In this document: piece by piece, positions 1 through 9,035 of the stretch
Layout of the letters: each line of letters opens with the position of its first letter
How positions within the stretch are numbered: the stretch's first letter is position 1
Assembly (NCBI GenBank): GCA_947462335.1
Contig: OX381718.1
Span: 40,702,976-40,766,975, forward strand
Direction: 5' to 3'
DNA: 64,000 nt
Source of the DNA: Harmothoe impar
Taxonomy: Eukaryota > Annelida > Polychaeta > Phyllodocida > Polynoidae
Notes under the pieces: generated by a model
What the model saw: only the letters and a program-made list of their open reading frames with translations
Told to the model about the DNA's origin: nothing
Database searches by the model: none
Program-made: the position numbers and the translations under genes

Positions 1-364
1 GGGTCCATTCTACGACCCTAGGCAAGGGCCCTCATGCAATTTTGTATGAAAAGTTAAAAGGGTTTTATTTTGTTGATCTACCCCTCATGATAAGTATACC
101 AAACTCAATATGATGTTTGCACGTAGTTAGGCTACTATAGAAAAAAAGAGTGCTCCCCCCTTGGGGTTCGTTGTCACCCAATATGACGTCACATTGGGTT
201 TCAGAGTGCTAGTTCAGTTCTTTCTCACTAGAAATGACACTGCTGTTTTCCATCTGCTAGAAGTCCTGAGAGTCCTAATTAGAATTGCTGATAAACTAAT
301 GAATATGACCTTATAAAATAAGTAACACAGCGTAGAGGGTAGTTGGAATACCAGACTACCCTAT
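1..364. other. unassigned flank
   Basis: No ORF with recognisable homology and no clear repeat structure. A small AT-rich stretch and a run of A and C bases near 140-160 are all I see. Confidence 0.5.
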
Positions 365-600
365 TAGGGCTCCAGACGGGTAAAATCGACAAATCGACAT
401 GGGCCTAGTGACAAGGGACAAGACCCATTTCTTAAAATCGACAAATGACATAGGCATTCCTTAAAATCGACAAGTGACATGAGGGCTGGTGACATTTTTA
501 CAGTGTTAGTGACAAGGGACAAGACCCTTTTCTTAAAATCGACAAGGGACATGGGCATTTCTTAAAATCGACAAGTGACACAGCTACCCCCCGTCTAGGG
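365..600 (+). repeat. cluster of ATCGACAAGTGACA-type repeats (left arm)
   Basis: Imperfect tandem units of the form TTAAAATCGACAAGTGACATGGG recur about five times. The same motif family occurs in the opposite orientation at 3575-3800, so the two clusters form a loose inverted pair about 3 kb apart. The 64-codon ORF on the minus strand is only a translation of the repeat. Confidence 0.75.
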
Positions 601-880
601 CCCTCCTATTGTATCAAGGTAGCAATCAGAAAACCTCCGGATGTGGTCTTTAAAGTTTATTTATGTATAGGCTACTCTACTTTTCTTAGTGACACTAGTG
701 ACATGGTTTTCCGTAGTGAGATGTGACCCGGCATGTGACAAGGGCGTTTCTGCAACAGAGGGAGCCCCCGAGGGAGCCCCATCAAGATGTGATGGCCACT
801 GTGCCGCCTTCAAATTCCCGTTCACTGCACTACTCACACCGCGTGACAACTCACAGCCAAAACGTTTAGGAAAAACGTCT

Positions 881-951
881 TCCCAAACGGGGAATCGAAC
901 CCCGGCCGCCGCGGTGAAAGCGCGGAATCCTAACCACTAGACCACCTGGGA
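881..951 (-). tRNA. tRNA-Glu (anticodon TTC)
   Basis: The minus strand folds as a full cloverleaf. The acceptor arm is TCCCAGG with TTTGGGA, including two G-T pairs. The D arm contains TGGTCTAGTGGTTAGGA. The anticodon stem CCGCG/CGCGG closes the loop CTTTCAC, giving anticodon TTC. The T arm is CGGGG-TTCGAAT-CCCCG. Internal A and B boxes are present, and five Ts (871-875 on the minus strand) just downstream suit a polymerase III terminator. Glutamate is inferred from the anticodon and from the close match to animal tRNA-Glu. It lies between two repeat clusters, so it could be a mobile or pseudogene copy, but no arm is visibly broken. Confidence 0.9.
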
Positions 952-1534
952 CCGTGGAGGATGTCGTGTCAGATGTGTGTCAGTCTCATACACAACCTAT
1001 AACAGCAGTCACTCACATACACCGAGGTTACTGATCTACCAGCAGGCCTACCAGTCTGCAAAGTATTTACATATCGATTATTTAAAAAAAAATCGAAAGT
1101 AGGCTGATCAGGTATAATACAAATAGATCAATGTACTTTATCTATTATTCCAAACTCTTCTTCTCATTTTATACCATTGACAACTTCAGGTTTGCTTTTT
1201 ACTATTAGGCCTATTTGCTAGACATTTGCTCCCGCTCTACCTTGATATGTACATTGATGTTCACAAATGATGTAACCGGATAGGGACAGGGTCGGGAGGG
1301 TCAGGAATCTTGAAAAAGGTCCCAAAATAGGTAATGTCATCTGTGAACGTTCCCTTAGTCCCTAATATATTTTTGTGCTACCCCTTCTCTCCGACTGTTG
1401 AACCAGAAAAAAACTCTGTGCGTTTGGGCCCAAATCTATCCCCTCCCTGTTGTTAGAATTTACCACTCCCTCAGTGTGTTCATTTATTAGTTACAGGCGT
1501 GTAGGGCGTAAAGACTTTCGACCCCTCCTCAGGA
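952..1534. other. unassigned stretch
   Basis: AT-rich, without coding signal or recognised repeat. It ends in a G/C-rich hairpin (CCCCTCCTCAGGAGGGG) at the boundary of the next mobile element. Confidence 0.4.
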
Positions 1535-1539
1535 GGGGG

Positions 1540-3044
1540 TGTACAACCGCTATTTGTATCATAACCGCTATCTGTATCAACTACATAATTATAGAGGTTG
1601 ACCATCCAACTGCTATGTGTATAAAAAAACCGCTATGTGTATCAAATTATGTGTATCAAGAAGGTGTTATCTGTATCAAGCATATCTGGTGTTCCTCTCA
1701 GCGCTAAGTGTATCAAAATTGGTTTGACAGCGACTTTGTTTCAAACATTGTTATCATCTGTAAAAATGAAGTTCTTTTTGTTTGAAACTGTAAAGTTACT
1801 GGAAAATGGCCGATTTGTTGAGAAAAAGAAAAGAAATCTTGAAAACATCATTTTCCCCAAAAAATTGTCCAGAAGAGTATCAAAACTGATTTCCCGAAAT
1901 CGGCCTTTTTTCCAAACACCTAAACATGGCCAATTTGGCGAGAAAAGTGTTAAAATATGTTTAAAGTCAAATTACCTAAGAATAGCCAATTTGCCGAGAA
2001 AAGTGTAAAAAATCATGAAAATGTTAAGTTTGCAATTTGGCCAATTTTGCAAGAAACTGGAAAAAAGAAGTTAAAAAAGTCGAATTTCCTGCAAACGGTA
2101 AGAAAAGAATTATGAAGAAATCATTTACTTAAAAAAGGCAATAACAGTGTAAAAAAACACATGATAATGGCAAGTTTGCTAAATAAAAAATAAGTGAGAA
2201 AGTGAAGTTGATCTTTTTTTTTGTTCCCAAACAATAATGGCAGTTTTTTGCCACGAAAAAGTTGACAGCACATATTTTGATGGTAAAATGTTGCCAGTGA
2301 GATTTTTTGTTGTCACTTTTTAGGCACCTTGATACAGATAGTGGTTAGCTTGACAACCGCTATCTGTAGTAACAACGCTATCTGTATTAATCATACCATT
2401 GGGGAGCCAAGTAATTCAGGAAAGATCAACTAATGTCAAAATATAATCAGGGAACATTGTGTAGGTCAATTGTAGGGCAGGACATCAGGGTAGGGCACCC
2501 TATTTCCTTTAGGCACCCTGATACAGATAGTGGTTTGCCTGACAACCGCTATCTGTAGTAAAACCATTATCTGTATCAACCATAGCACTCCTTAACCCTT
2601 TAAGGACGGCAGGATGCCTTAATACATCATGTCCTTGATCTTATTGATGCATAATATGCAGCACTGGTAACTCACACAGGTTGCATTCCAGAATTATGCT
2701 GACCCTAGGGGATTGAGACACTCCCAAAGGGTCGGCATGATGCACCAATGCCGCACCGGCGAGTTACTCGCCAGGGCTGCATTGGTGCATCACGATGACA
2801 AATGTAATCATTTAGCAACAACTGTCATTCTAGTATGATACAGATAGCGTTAATTGATACAGATAGCGGTTGGATGTGCCTATTCTCAATGACCAAAAAG
2901 TTGTAACAGATAGCGTTGGTTACTACAGATAGTGGTTGGATGGTTACCACAGATAGCGTTTTTTTATACAGATAGCGGTTGGATGGTCAACCTCTATATG
3001 TAGTTGATACAGATAGCGGTTATGATACAGATAGCGGTTGTACA
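1540..3044. mobile_element. TIR element, TGTACAACCG...CGGTTGTACA
   Basis: The left end (from 1540) and the reverse complement of the right end (3044 inward) match for about 100 bp. Both begin TGTACAACCGCTAT, carry tandem AACCGCTATCTGTATCA units, and share an internal TAGAGGTTGACCATCCAAC block. GGGGG lies immediately outside each end and could be a 5-bp target duplication, although it is low complexity. More copies of the 17-bp unit sit at 2325-2400, 2520-2580 and 2830-2990. No transposase frame is visible, so it is non-autonomous. Termini and duplication length resemble Ginger-type elements; that assignment is inference. Confidence 0.8.
2590..2850. repeat. hairpin MITE, CCCTTTAAGG family
   Basis: It begins AACCCTTTAAGGACGGC and contains the family's signature hairpin, GCACCAATGC...GGCGAGTTACTCGCC...GCATTGGTGCATCA, at about 2735-2795. 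The same hairpin and the pentamer-rich ACCCTNNGGG linkers recur in at least eight other places in this window. It is nested inside the TGTACAACCG element. Confidence 0.7.
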
Positions 3045-3574
3045 GGGGGCGTAAGAAATTCTTACCCCTCTTAAGGGGGGGGGGGCGTAAGAAATTAAGC
3101 GAGGGGTGCACAAAACATTCTGCACGCTCTCAAGGTGGCCAAGGTGGGGGGGGGGGCAGAAAATCGTTTTGCACCTCTGCACAAAATCTCACCACCCATG
3201 AACACTCCCTTAAGTTAGTACAATGATATGGATATTCAGTTATTCACGTACATACTCTCGACCTTTCAATGTAGGCCTAGGTATGCGCAACCGATCCGAG
3301 AACTGCGCCATTCGGTACAGCTCTAGGCCTAATCACTGGAGCATGAGGAGATGCGGCAGACAATCCATTGCTCATGCGCAGGGCTTAGTGCCGACTTCCT
3401 GCGCTGTAGAAGTTCCAGCTGACCGCCGCCGGACGTGGTGATACCTGTACTTCCGGTGGGGACAGTGGCGCCATCTGTCGTGAGGAGGAGGAAATGTGTG
3501 AACCACGTGATGGATCATGTCGGGATATCAACACCTGGGTCTCCCCCCCAGACGTTATGGGGCTCAGAGAGGGG
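3045..3574. other. G-rich unassigned stretch
   Basis: Poly-G tracts occur at 3068-3083 and 3147-3159. They are followed by a locally GC-richer segment around 3280-3500 with no recognisable protein in any frame. Confidence 0.4.
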
Positions 3575-3800
3575 GTATAGATAGGGGGTCCCCATGTCGC
3601 ATGTCAATTTTAAGAAATGGCCATGTCATATGTCTATGTCGCTTAATGATACTCATGTCCTGTGTCGATTTGAAAAAAATTACCATGTCGCATATCACTA
3701 AATTTTTCAACCTTCTGTCACAGGTCACTAGGCCTCATGTCACATGCCGATTTTAAGAATAGCTAGGCCTTGTCGCCATGTCGAATTTGGGGGTCTACCC
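3575..3800 (-). repeat. cluster of GACATG-type repeats (right arm)
   Basis: Units such as CATGTCGCATGTCAATTTTAAGAAATGG are the reverse-complement counterpart of the cluster at 365-600. The pair may mark the ends of an old inverted-repeat element that encloses the tRNA gene and the 1540-3044 element. Confidence 0.65.
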
Positions 3801-4349
3801 CCATCAGATACACAGCCACCCACTCATATGCTCCTCATACAGACCCATAAGCTTAACAGAGACATTACGGTATATCCATGAAGGATGCCTTACAGCAAAC
3901 TACCGGTAGTACTATTAGGGTCATCGCTTACATACAATTATGGCATCATTGATCTCAGCCTTCAATTCAAACAGTTTTTTCTCTCTGAGATTTATGCTAA
4001 TATGGTAAACCAGACACGGTCAAGTAAGCTTTATATTGAGAAATGATCAACGTTTCGAACAAGTTGGTTGCTCTTTATTTAAAACATGTTTTCTATATTG
4101 ACCTGTTGCATTTCGAAAGGGAAGCAGGCTAAACTGGCCGTTACTGTTGTATGTCTCCCAGTGGTACCCAGGATAGGTTAAGGAGACAATAAGCTCTAAT
4201 GTCAGCTATACCAGACGCAGGTAATGTGTCCCTGTGTGACGATGAAGAGGCTCTGACCAAGATAAAAACACAGCGGGAACCAATTTGTGGTTGACAGACA
4301 ATTCAGAACTGCACATCAATCTCTACGCTACGCCGGCCCAGCACATCAC
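3801..4349. other. unassigned stretch
   Basis: No gene or clear repeat recognised. It contains ordinary AT-rich DNA with short similarities to other intergenic segments near 17540. Confidence 0.4.
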
Positions 4350-4498
4350 AGCTATTGACAGTGAAAACTGTCAATAATAAAAAGGTTCGGTCGTATTGAC
4401 AGTTCCAGCTGTCAATACTAGAATGCATCTTATTTCATTGACAGTTCAAACTGTGTCAATACCTGGAAAGAATTCTCCTATTGACAGTTTGCACTGGC

Positions 4499-4514
4499 AA
4501 TAAGAGATTAATTT
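4499..4514. repeat. target-site duplication of the PLE, left copy
   Basis: AATAAGAGATTAATTT occurs here and at 9604-9619, directly flanking the retroelement. A few bases at the edge may belong to the element, so the true duplication is 13-16 bp. Confidence 0.8.
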
Positions 4515-4602
4515 ATACTCAATCTATATCTCAAGATGATCAACACAACCACAACAACTGAAGTATGATATTCATGTTGGCAAGTTTATTCATAAAAATC
4601 AG

Positions 4603-4642
4603 ATCACAACGTTTGGCCACAAGTCGGGCTTCATCAGGTGAT
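4603..4642 (-). ncRNA. hammerhead-ribozyme-like motif, copy 1
   Basis: On the minus strand the order is AUCAC (helix I), CUGAUGA core box, GCC...GGC (helix II), AAA, a minimal ACGU helix III ending GUU at the expected cleavage site, then GUGAU closing helix I. This is the compact type I layout reported for Penelope-like elements. The base preceding AAA is C where the core needs G (GAAA), so this copy may be inactive or only weakly active. Confidence 0.55.
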
Positions 4643-4711
4643 GTTTAAAAGTTCATTTGTAATTACTGAGCTAGCTAAATGAGCAATGGTTACTATGGTG
4701 ACGTTTGTTTA

Positions 4712-4755
4712 AGGTCAAGGTCAAGGTCATTAGGTGACAATGAGGTCAAAGGTCA
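4712..4755 (+). promoter_or_regulatory. AGGTCA half-site array with DR1
   Basis: Three abutting AGGTCA half-sites are followed 14 bp later by AGGTCAAAGGTCA, a perfect direct repeat with one-base spacing. Such sites are classical targets of nuclear receptors (extended TCAAGGTCA for NR5A/ERR types, DR1 for HNF4/RXR types). Binding here is inference. The same array is at 9431-9474. Confidence 0.5.
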
Positions 4756-4939
4756 ATTTTATATGAGTGCATGAGTACTGAGGGCATAGAAAGCGCTTAT
4801 AGTTTGTATTTACCGGTACTTGCGGTATTATAGATTTAAAGTTAAAATATATACAGAGTTCATTTCTTTATGTCGCTAATATAAAATTGGCATACAAGTA
4901 TGAATTCAAAATTTATGTACAGCAGTGTTAAGTATGCAA

Positions 4940-5786
4940 TTAGGGTCTAGGTCTGAAAATCCCGACTTTTTCCATGTAAGTAAGGAGGTGTTTGGCCATG
5001 TCCTGGTCTACATTGTTTATGGCGTAATAATACTGTTTTACAACGTCTTTGGCTAAAATGACACGTTCATAATACTTTGGAATGTATGTGGTTTGGGTGG
5101 ATACATTGGAAGTTTGTTTCACAGGGCTAGCTACATACGGGGGTATGACGATGAGAGATTTTACAGTGGGTTTGGGCTCATATTCTGATACATCATAGTC
5201 AGTGTCTGGGTCATATGAGATTAATTTACGTTTCTTAGAGATCCTAGAGTTTGCTGAGTCATTGCTTGAGTTACTGGCAATGCTGATATTTGATGGGCTA
5301 TGGACTAGGTCTTCAGTTGGTTGGGGATTGGCATCAACTGGAAGTGATGTTTTCTCGGCAGCGGGTGACATTCTTTTCTTGACCGGTACTTCTTCAGACT
5401 CACTGTCTGTGGTGAAGAGATCGTCTCGTAGTTGGGAGAAATCGGCTGGTTCTCCCAGAGTTAATGGCATGTCAAGTTGTTTGTCTGCGATTGGGGATTT
5501 ACTGCAGGAGGAGTCTGATGTGCTAGGTTTAGCTGGCAACGTGGTTTTGGAAGAAGTTGAGTTGACGTTGTTAGTAATGTCCATGTCAGACTCAGAGTCT
5601 GAGTCAATAAATTCAGGAGTTAAGTTCTTTTGCTTCTTTCTGTCAATGGCGGTTTTCACGACATTGTGTAGCGGGTGGACAGGACGTGTTTTCTTCCTGG
5701 TGCAAGGATCTGACAAGTCCGAGTCAATCAATGGTTGGGTGACCCGTGGTTTCTTGTTGTTGTTTCTGATACGTTTTCTGACCTAG
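4940..5786 (-). CDS. PLE second gene, C-terminal part: acidic, serine-rich nuclear-type protein
   Basis: An open frame runs from just after a TAG near 5787 to a stop at 4940, about 50 bp before the terminal repeat. It encodes roughly 280 residues. The N-terminal part is basic (KRIRNNNKK). Two acidic serine clusters follow (DSDSESDMD and TTDSESEE), then Ser/Asn-rich low complexity and a nuclear-localisation-like SKKRKL. The C-terminal segment is more ordered and aromatic-rich (IPKYYERVI, VVKQYYYAINN). I recognise no domain. Its frame is that of the ATG at 6190, so it may be the continuation of the zinc-finger protein at 5799-6190 after two frame changes or a splice. It probably acts with DNA or chromatin, but that is inference. 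Confidence 0.6.
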
Positions 5787-5798
5787 GACAATTTTTCT

Positions 5799-6190
5799 TC
5801 ATTTGATGTTTTGTCGTTGGGTTTCACGTTGCCGGTGTCGGTTGATCGACTCAGGCCTGCAACGAGTTGGTAGATAGACAATTTTAAATTTAATTTTGTT
5901 TATGTCCAGGTTAGGTGGGAGTGACTTGATTGTCGTAGTACGTGGTTTTGTGGTAATTATAATGGGATCAGGAGTTGTCAGTACATTTTGGTGGATTGTT
6001 AATTGGTGTCTTCTTAAATTTGTGGAGCGCGAGAATTTTTTGAAACACATTTGGCATGGAAACTTACTTTCTGTGGTTGAATTGTCGGGTTGATCGCCGA
6101 CATGGACGCTATTTAGATGCTGGATAAGGTAGCGGTTGTGCTGAACCACTTGCCGCAGCTTTTAACTGGACATGTGCGCCAGTTCTCCAT
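5799..6190 (-). pseudogene. PLE second gene, N-terminal part: two C2H2 zinc fingers, frameshifted
   Basis: Translation probably starts at ATG 6190-6188, which gives MENWRTCPVKSC and then a frame loss near 6139. In the next frame the sequence continues NRYLIQHLNSVH, so the two halves make one C-x4-C...H-x4-H finger split by a single-base deletion. A second intact finger follows, CQMCFKKFSRSTNLRRHQLTIH, then a Thr/Pro-rich linker to a stop at 5799. Two fingers suggest DNA or RNA binding. The gene lies downstream of the endonuclease on the same strand, inside both terminal repeats. Accessory zinc-finger genes are not a standard part of PLEs that I know of. The start site is an inference from the finger fit and the promoter spacing. 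Confidence 0.6.
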
Positions 6191-6281
6191 GCTGGTTTGT
6201 TTACGTTGGATTGTTATTGTAGTAAAGCGGTGTTGAATGAGTCGTTTGCCGGTTTGTTGTGACTGAGGTATTCAAATGAGC

Positions 6282-6328
6282 GCTATTTATAGTGCGATGA
6301 TGCTATTGGTCACTAGGTGGTGACGTCA
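6282..6328 (-). promoter_or_regulatory. candidate core promoter for the PLE second gene
   Basis: On the minus strand, in order: a perfect CRE palindrome TGACGTCA (6328-6321), CCAAT (6309-6305) and a TATA box CTATAAATAG (6291-6282). An initiator-like TCAGTC follows at 6266-6261, about 26 bp after the TATA start, and the zinc-finger ATG is at 6190. It begins only about 36 bp after the endonuclease stop codon. The CCAAT box is closer to the TATA than usual, so each element alone could be chance. The ordered combination is more persuasive. Confidence 0.5.
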
Positions 6329-6363
6329 CCGCGCGGTGCGCCATGGGAGGTGTCATGGCGGAT

Positions 6364-8670
6364 TTATAATTTCCGGTTGATGCCGTTCGGTCTAAATGTA
6401 TCTAGGTTTCTGATCCATGCCTCTTCTAGGCGCAGTCTGATGTTCTTGTTGGCAGCTGAGCTGTCAAGGAAGTATACCTCGGTGTCTTCAAACCCGGCAT
6501 CATGGTCCATGAAGTGGATGGCGACGTGGGAGTCGCGGTTTCGTGTGCAGATGGCGCCGAGATGTTCTTTGATTCTCTCGAAGGCCGGGCGTCCGGTCTC
6601 CCCGATGTACAATTGTTTGCACACCGGGCATTTGATGGCGTAGACAACACTGCGTGTTTGGCAGGTAATCTTTCCAATGATTTTGTGGGTTTTGTTTTTA
6701 TGAGTGATACGGTTTGTGCGGACTACATGTTTGCAGATAATGCAGTTTTCTTCATAACAGGGGTGGCTGCCATGAAGTGGCTTGGGACGGGGGTACTCCA
6801 AGTGTGATAAAATATCACGGAGGTTGGGGCCTTTCTTGTAGGCTACTATGATGTTGTTCTCTCGAAAACGATGTGTGTCATTGCGAGGGGTCAGTAGATC
6901 TGAGGCTGTTTGTAGGATGGTTTTTGCCCTTCTATTTTGGGGATTGTAGGCAATTACAAAAGGTATGATTTTCTTCTTGACTTTTGATGTGTTTTTCAGC
7001 AGTTCACTGCGGTCAAGGGCCCTGGCTTGTTGGATCGAGTCCAAAAGACGTTGATGTGGGTGCCCCCTCAAGGTGAGTTTTTTCAGTAGGTGACTACATG
7101 ATTTTTCGAATTCTAGTGATTCACTGCAGATCATTTTGTATCTGACAGCTAACCCGTAGCAGATTGAATTCTTTTGTGATGGTGGGTGGTGGGACGAGTG
7201 GTGTAGATATAAGTCTGCATCAGTGGGTTTTTTGTAGACTTTGGTTTGAAGACGCCTGTGGGAGTCTAGATACACTGTGGTGTCTAGGTAGTTGATGGTG
7301 GTGGTGCTGTATTCATATGTGAATTTTATGGTCGGGTGGAAAGTGTTTAGAGAGGCAAGGAATTCCAGTAGTTCATCTTCGCTGCATCTAAAGATTGCAA
7401 AAATGTCGTCTATGAATCTTTTCCATAGACTGGGCTTGAGGGTTGATTGATTGAGTAGCTTTTGTTCAAGTACGTGCATAAATATGTTGGCATATGTTGG
7501 TGCAAGTTTGGTTCCCATGGCTGTACCCTGGCGTTGAGTGAAGTACCGGTCGTTGAACTTAAATGTGTTGTTTTTCAGGACTATTGAGACGAGTTCTTTT
7601 CCTACATCTGGCGGAATACCTGGGTTTGGTAGAGAGGACAGGGCCATGTGTGCGGCTTCCAGACCTTCATCGTGTGGTATTGATGTGTACAATGAGCTGA
7701 CGTCGATTGTGAGTAGGAATTCATCTTCATGTAAATTTCCATAGTCTTTGATCACATTTAGGAAATGTTTGGTGTCCTTCAAGTAGCTGGGTATTTTCTT
7801 GAGGAAGGGTTGCATATCTTTCTCCATGGTGCCTGATGTTATGTCAGTGGGGCTGTTGATGCCTGATACTATGGGCCTACCTGGGTTGTTAGCCTTGTGT
7901 ATTTTTGGCAGTAGATAGAAGGGTGATGTTCTGATGTTTTTTGGAATTAGTGATTTAACACTACCGGTAGGTAATTTGCCTGATTTAACCAAGTCAAATA
8001 ATTTCTTGGTTATTTGGCGGGTGACACTAGGTGTTCTGTCATAGTGAGTTTCCATGTAGGTTGTTTTGTCATTCAGTTGGCGGTTGGCTTCAGCTATGTA
8101 GTCTGAGGTGTCCATTATGACAATGGCCCCGCCTTTGTCGGCGGGTTTGATGATGATTGATTCGTCATCTTGGAGCTCTTTTAGAGCTAGAGTTTCAGAA
8201 ATTTTCAGATTTGAGGAGTTGTAGCTGGTGGGTGGTTCTTTCATCATTGAGTGTAGTACAAACTGAGTGTAGGCATCAATGTCTTCATTGATGCCAGGAG
8301 GTGGAATCCAACCTTTAGATTCAGTGGGTAGAGTGGGTGTGAAGTTCAGTGAGCTGTCACTGAATTGAAAGAAATGTTTAAGTCTGATTCTTCTGTTGAA
8401 TAATAGAGTATCCCTGGTGGTGTGGATGTGGTTGGGGGTCTTGGGTGTTGGTACAAAAGATAGACCCTTGCTAAGTACTGATTCTTGGTCAGTACTTAGT
8501 TGTTTACTAGAGAAGTTGACGATGGCGTTGGGGTTGCCCGGGGAGTTCTCGTCCTTGTATTTCTTGTATCGTCGGTTTTTCTTTGTCGTCGTTCCTGGAG
8601 TGCTTTGGTTTGAGCTTCTTCCATCTTGGAGATTATGTTCTCCATGTGGGTGAGGGTTGGTGCGTCGCAT
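6364..8670 (-). CDS. PLE reverse transcriptase / GIY-YIG endonuclease
   Basis: Open frame of 768 codons. Reverse transcriptase motifs by residue: RPIVSG 265-270; motif A LLTIDVSSLYTSIP 319-332; motif B QGTAMGTKLAPTYANIFM 381-398; catalytic FIDDIF 419-424; thumb-proximal VYKKPTDADLYLH 478-490. The C-terminal part has a cysteine knuckle (CYEENCIIC, 638-646) and a GIY-YIG nuclease: VYAIKCPVCKQLYIGETGR 676-694, ERIKEH 698-703, and E749/E750 before WIRNLDTFRPNGIN. This is the diagnostic RT-plus-GIY-YIG architecture of Penelope-like elements, which copy RNA onto nicked DNA in the nucleus. The first 35 or so residues after ATG 8670 are out of frame with the real protein. The true N terminus is encoded at 8575-9035. 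Confidence 0.93.
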   Translation of the reverse strand: MRRTNPHPHGEHNLQDGRSSNQSTPGTTTKKNRRYKKYKDENSPGNPNAIVNFSSKQLSTDQESVLSKGLSFVPTPKTPNHIHTTRDTLLFNRRIRLKHFFQFSDSSLNFTPTLPTESKGWIPPPGINEDIDAYTQFVLHSMMKEPPTSYNSSNLKISETLALKELQDDESIIIKPADKGGAIVIMDTSDYIAEANRQLNDKTTYMETHYDRTPSVTRQITKKLFDLVKSGKLPTGSVKSLIPKNIRTSPFYLLPKIHKANNPGRPIVSGINSPTDITSGTMEKDMQPFLKKIPSYLKDTKHFLNVIKDYGNLHEDEFLLTIDVSSLYTSIPHDEGLEAAHMALSSLPNPGIPPDVGKELVSIVLKNNTFKFNDRYFTQRQGTAMGTKLAPTYANIFMHVLEQKLLNQSTLKPSLWKRFIDDIFAIFRCSEDELLEFLASLNTFHPTIKFTYEYSTTTINYLDTTVYLDSHRRLQTKVYKKPTDADLYLHHSSHHPPSQKNSICYGLAVRYKMICSESLEFEKSCSHLLKKLTLRGHPHQRLLDSIQQARALDRSELLKNTSKVKKKIIPFVIAYNPQNRRAKTILQTASDLLTPRNDTHRFRENNIIVAYKKGPNLRDILSHLEYPRPKPLHGSHPCYEENCIICKHVVRTNRITHKNKTHKIIGKITCQTRSVVYAIKCPVCKQLYIGETGRPAFERIKEHLGAICTRNRDSHVAIHFMDHDAGFEDTEVYFLDSSAANKNIRLRLEEAWIRNLDTFRPNGINRKL

Positions 8671-9035
8671 TTTTGTGTTAGGACTAGTTTGGTGTTATTG
8701 ATTTCAGTTTCAAGTTTTACTTTCCTGGTGTTGTAGTATTCTAGAAGTAGTTCAGTGAGTTTCAAGCTGAAACTCTGATGAGCCTGTTCCCACTTAAGGC
8801 TGAAGGCCCAGTCAGAGTCTGGGATTTGTGGTGCTACTCGGGCCTGTAGGCCTTTGGGTGCAATATTTCTAGATAGGCAGGTGGTGAGGTATGTTAGGTG
8901 GTGGTTGGTTTTGTTGAGGTTGAGTGCCAGTTTTCTGGCTATTTTGAAGTATGGTACGGCCTCTGAGGGTATAGCTACGCTCGGTGTAGCGTCTGGGACG
9001 GCCAATTGGATTATTGATAGGTTTTGGGCAGCCAT
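8496..9035 (-). CDS. PLE N-terminal coding segment (frameshifted from the RT frame)
   Basis: 179-codon frame starting at ATG 9035. It is predicted helical, with conserved-looking WAFSLKWEQAHQSFSLKLTEL (split here: WAFSLKWEQ then AHQSFSLKL) followed by a charged coiled region. It overlaps the reverse-transcriptase frame by 175 bases in a different register. Protein-like content passes from this frame to the RT frame around the A-rich tract at 8575-8590 (AAAGAAAAAC on the minus strand). The two frames therefore most likely represent one protein of about 890 residues broken by a single-base indel. Programmed frameshifting is the alternative. Confidence 0.75.
   Translation of the reverse strand: MAAQNLSIIQLAVPDATPSVAIPSEAVPYFKIARKLALNLNKTNHHLTYLTTCLSRNIAPKGLQARVAPQIPDSDWAFSLKWEQAHQSFSLKLTELLLEYYNTRKVKLETEINNTKLVLTQKCDAPTLTHMENIISKMEEAQTKALQERRQRKTDDTRNTRTRTPRATPTPSSTSLVNN

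Larger units (their letters stand above)
4510..4887 (-). repeat. PLE LTR-like repeat, copy at the element's 3' side
   Basis: 378 bp repeated without visible difference at 9229-9606 (offset 4719). It contains a hammerhead-like motif (4603-4642, minus strand), three head-to-tail AGGTCA half-sites (4712-4729) and a perfect DR1 AGGTCAAAGGTCA (4743-4755). Penelope-like elements are known for such direct terminal repeats. Confidence 0.92.

Noticed and set aside
365..600. CRISPR-like array of short repeats
   Set aside because: Unit and spacer lengths are irregular, the units are degenerate, and the DNA is clearly eukaryotic.
5202..5786. 194-codon + strand ORF
   Set aside because: Shadow of the minus-strand serine/acidic gene of the PLE. 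It has no domain of its own and uses antisense codons of low-complexity sequence.
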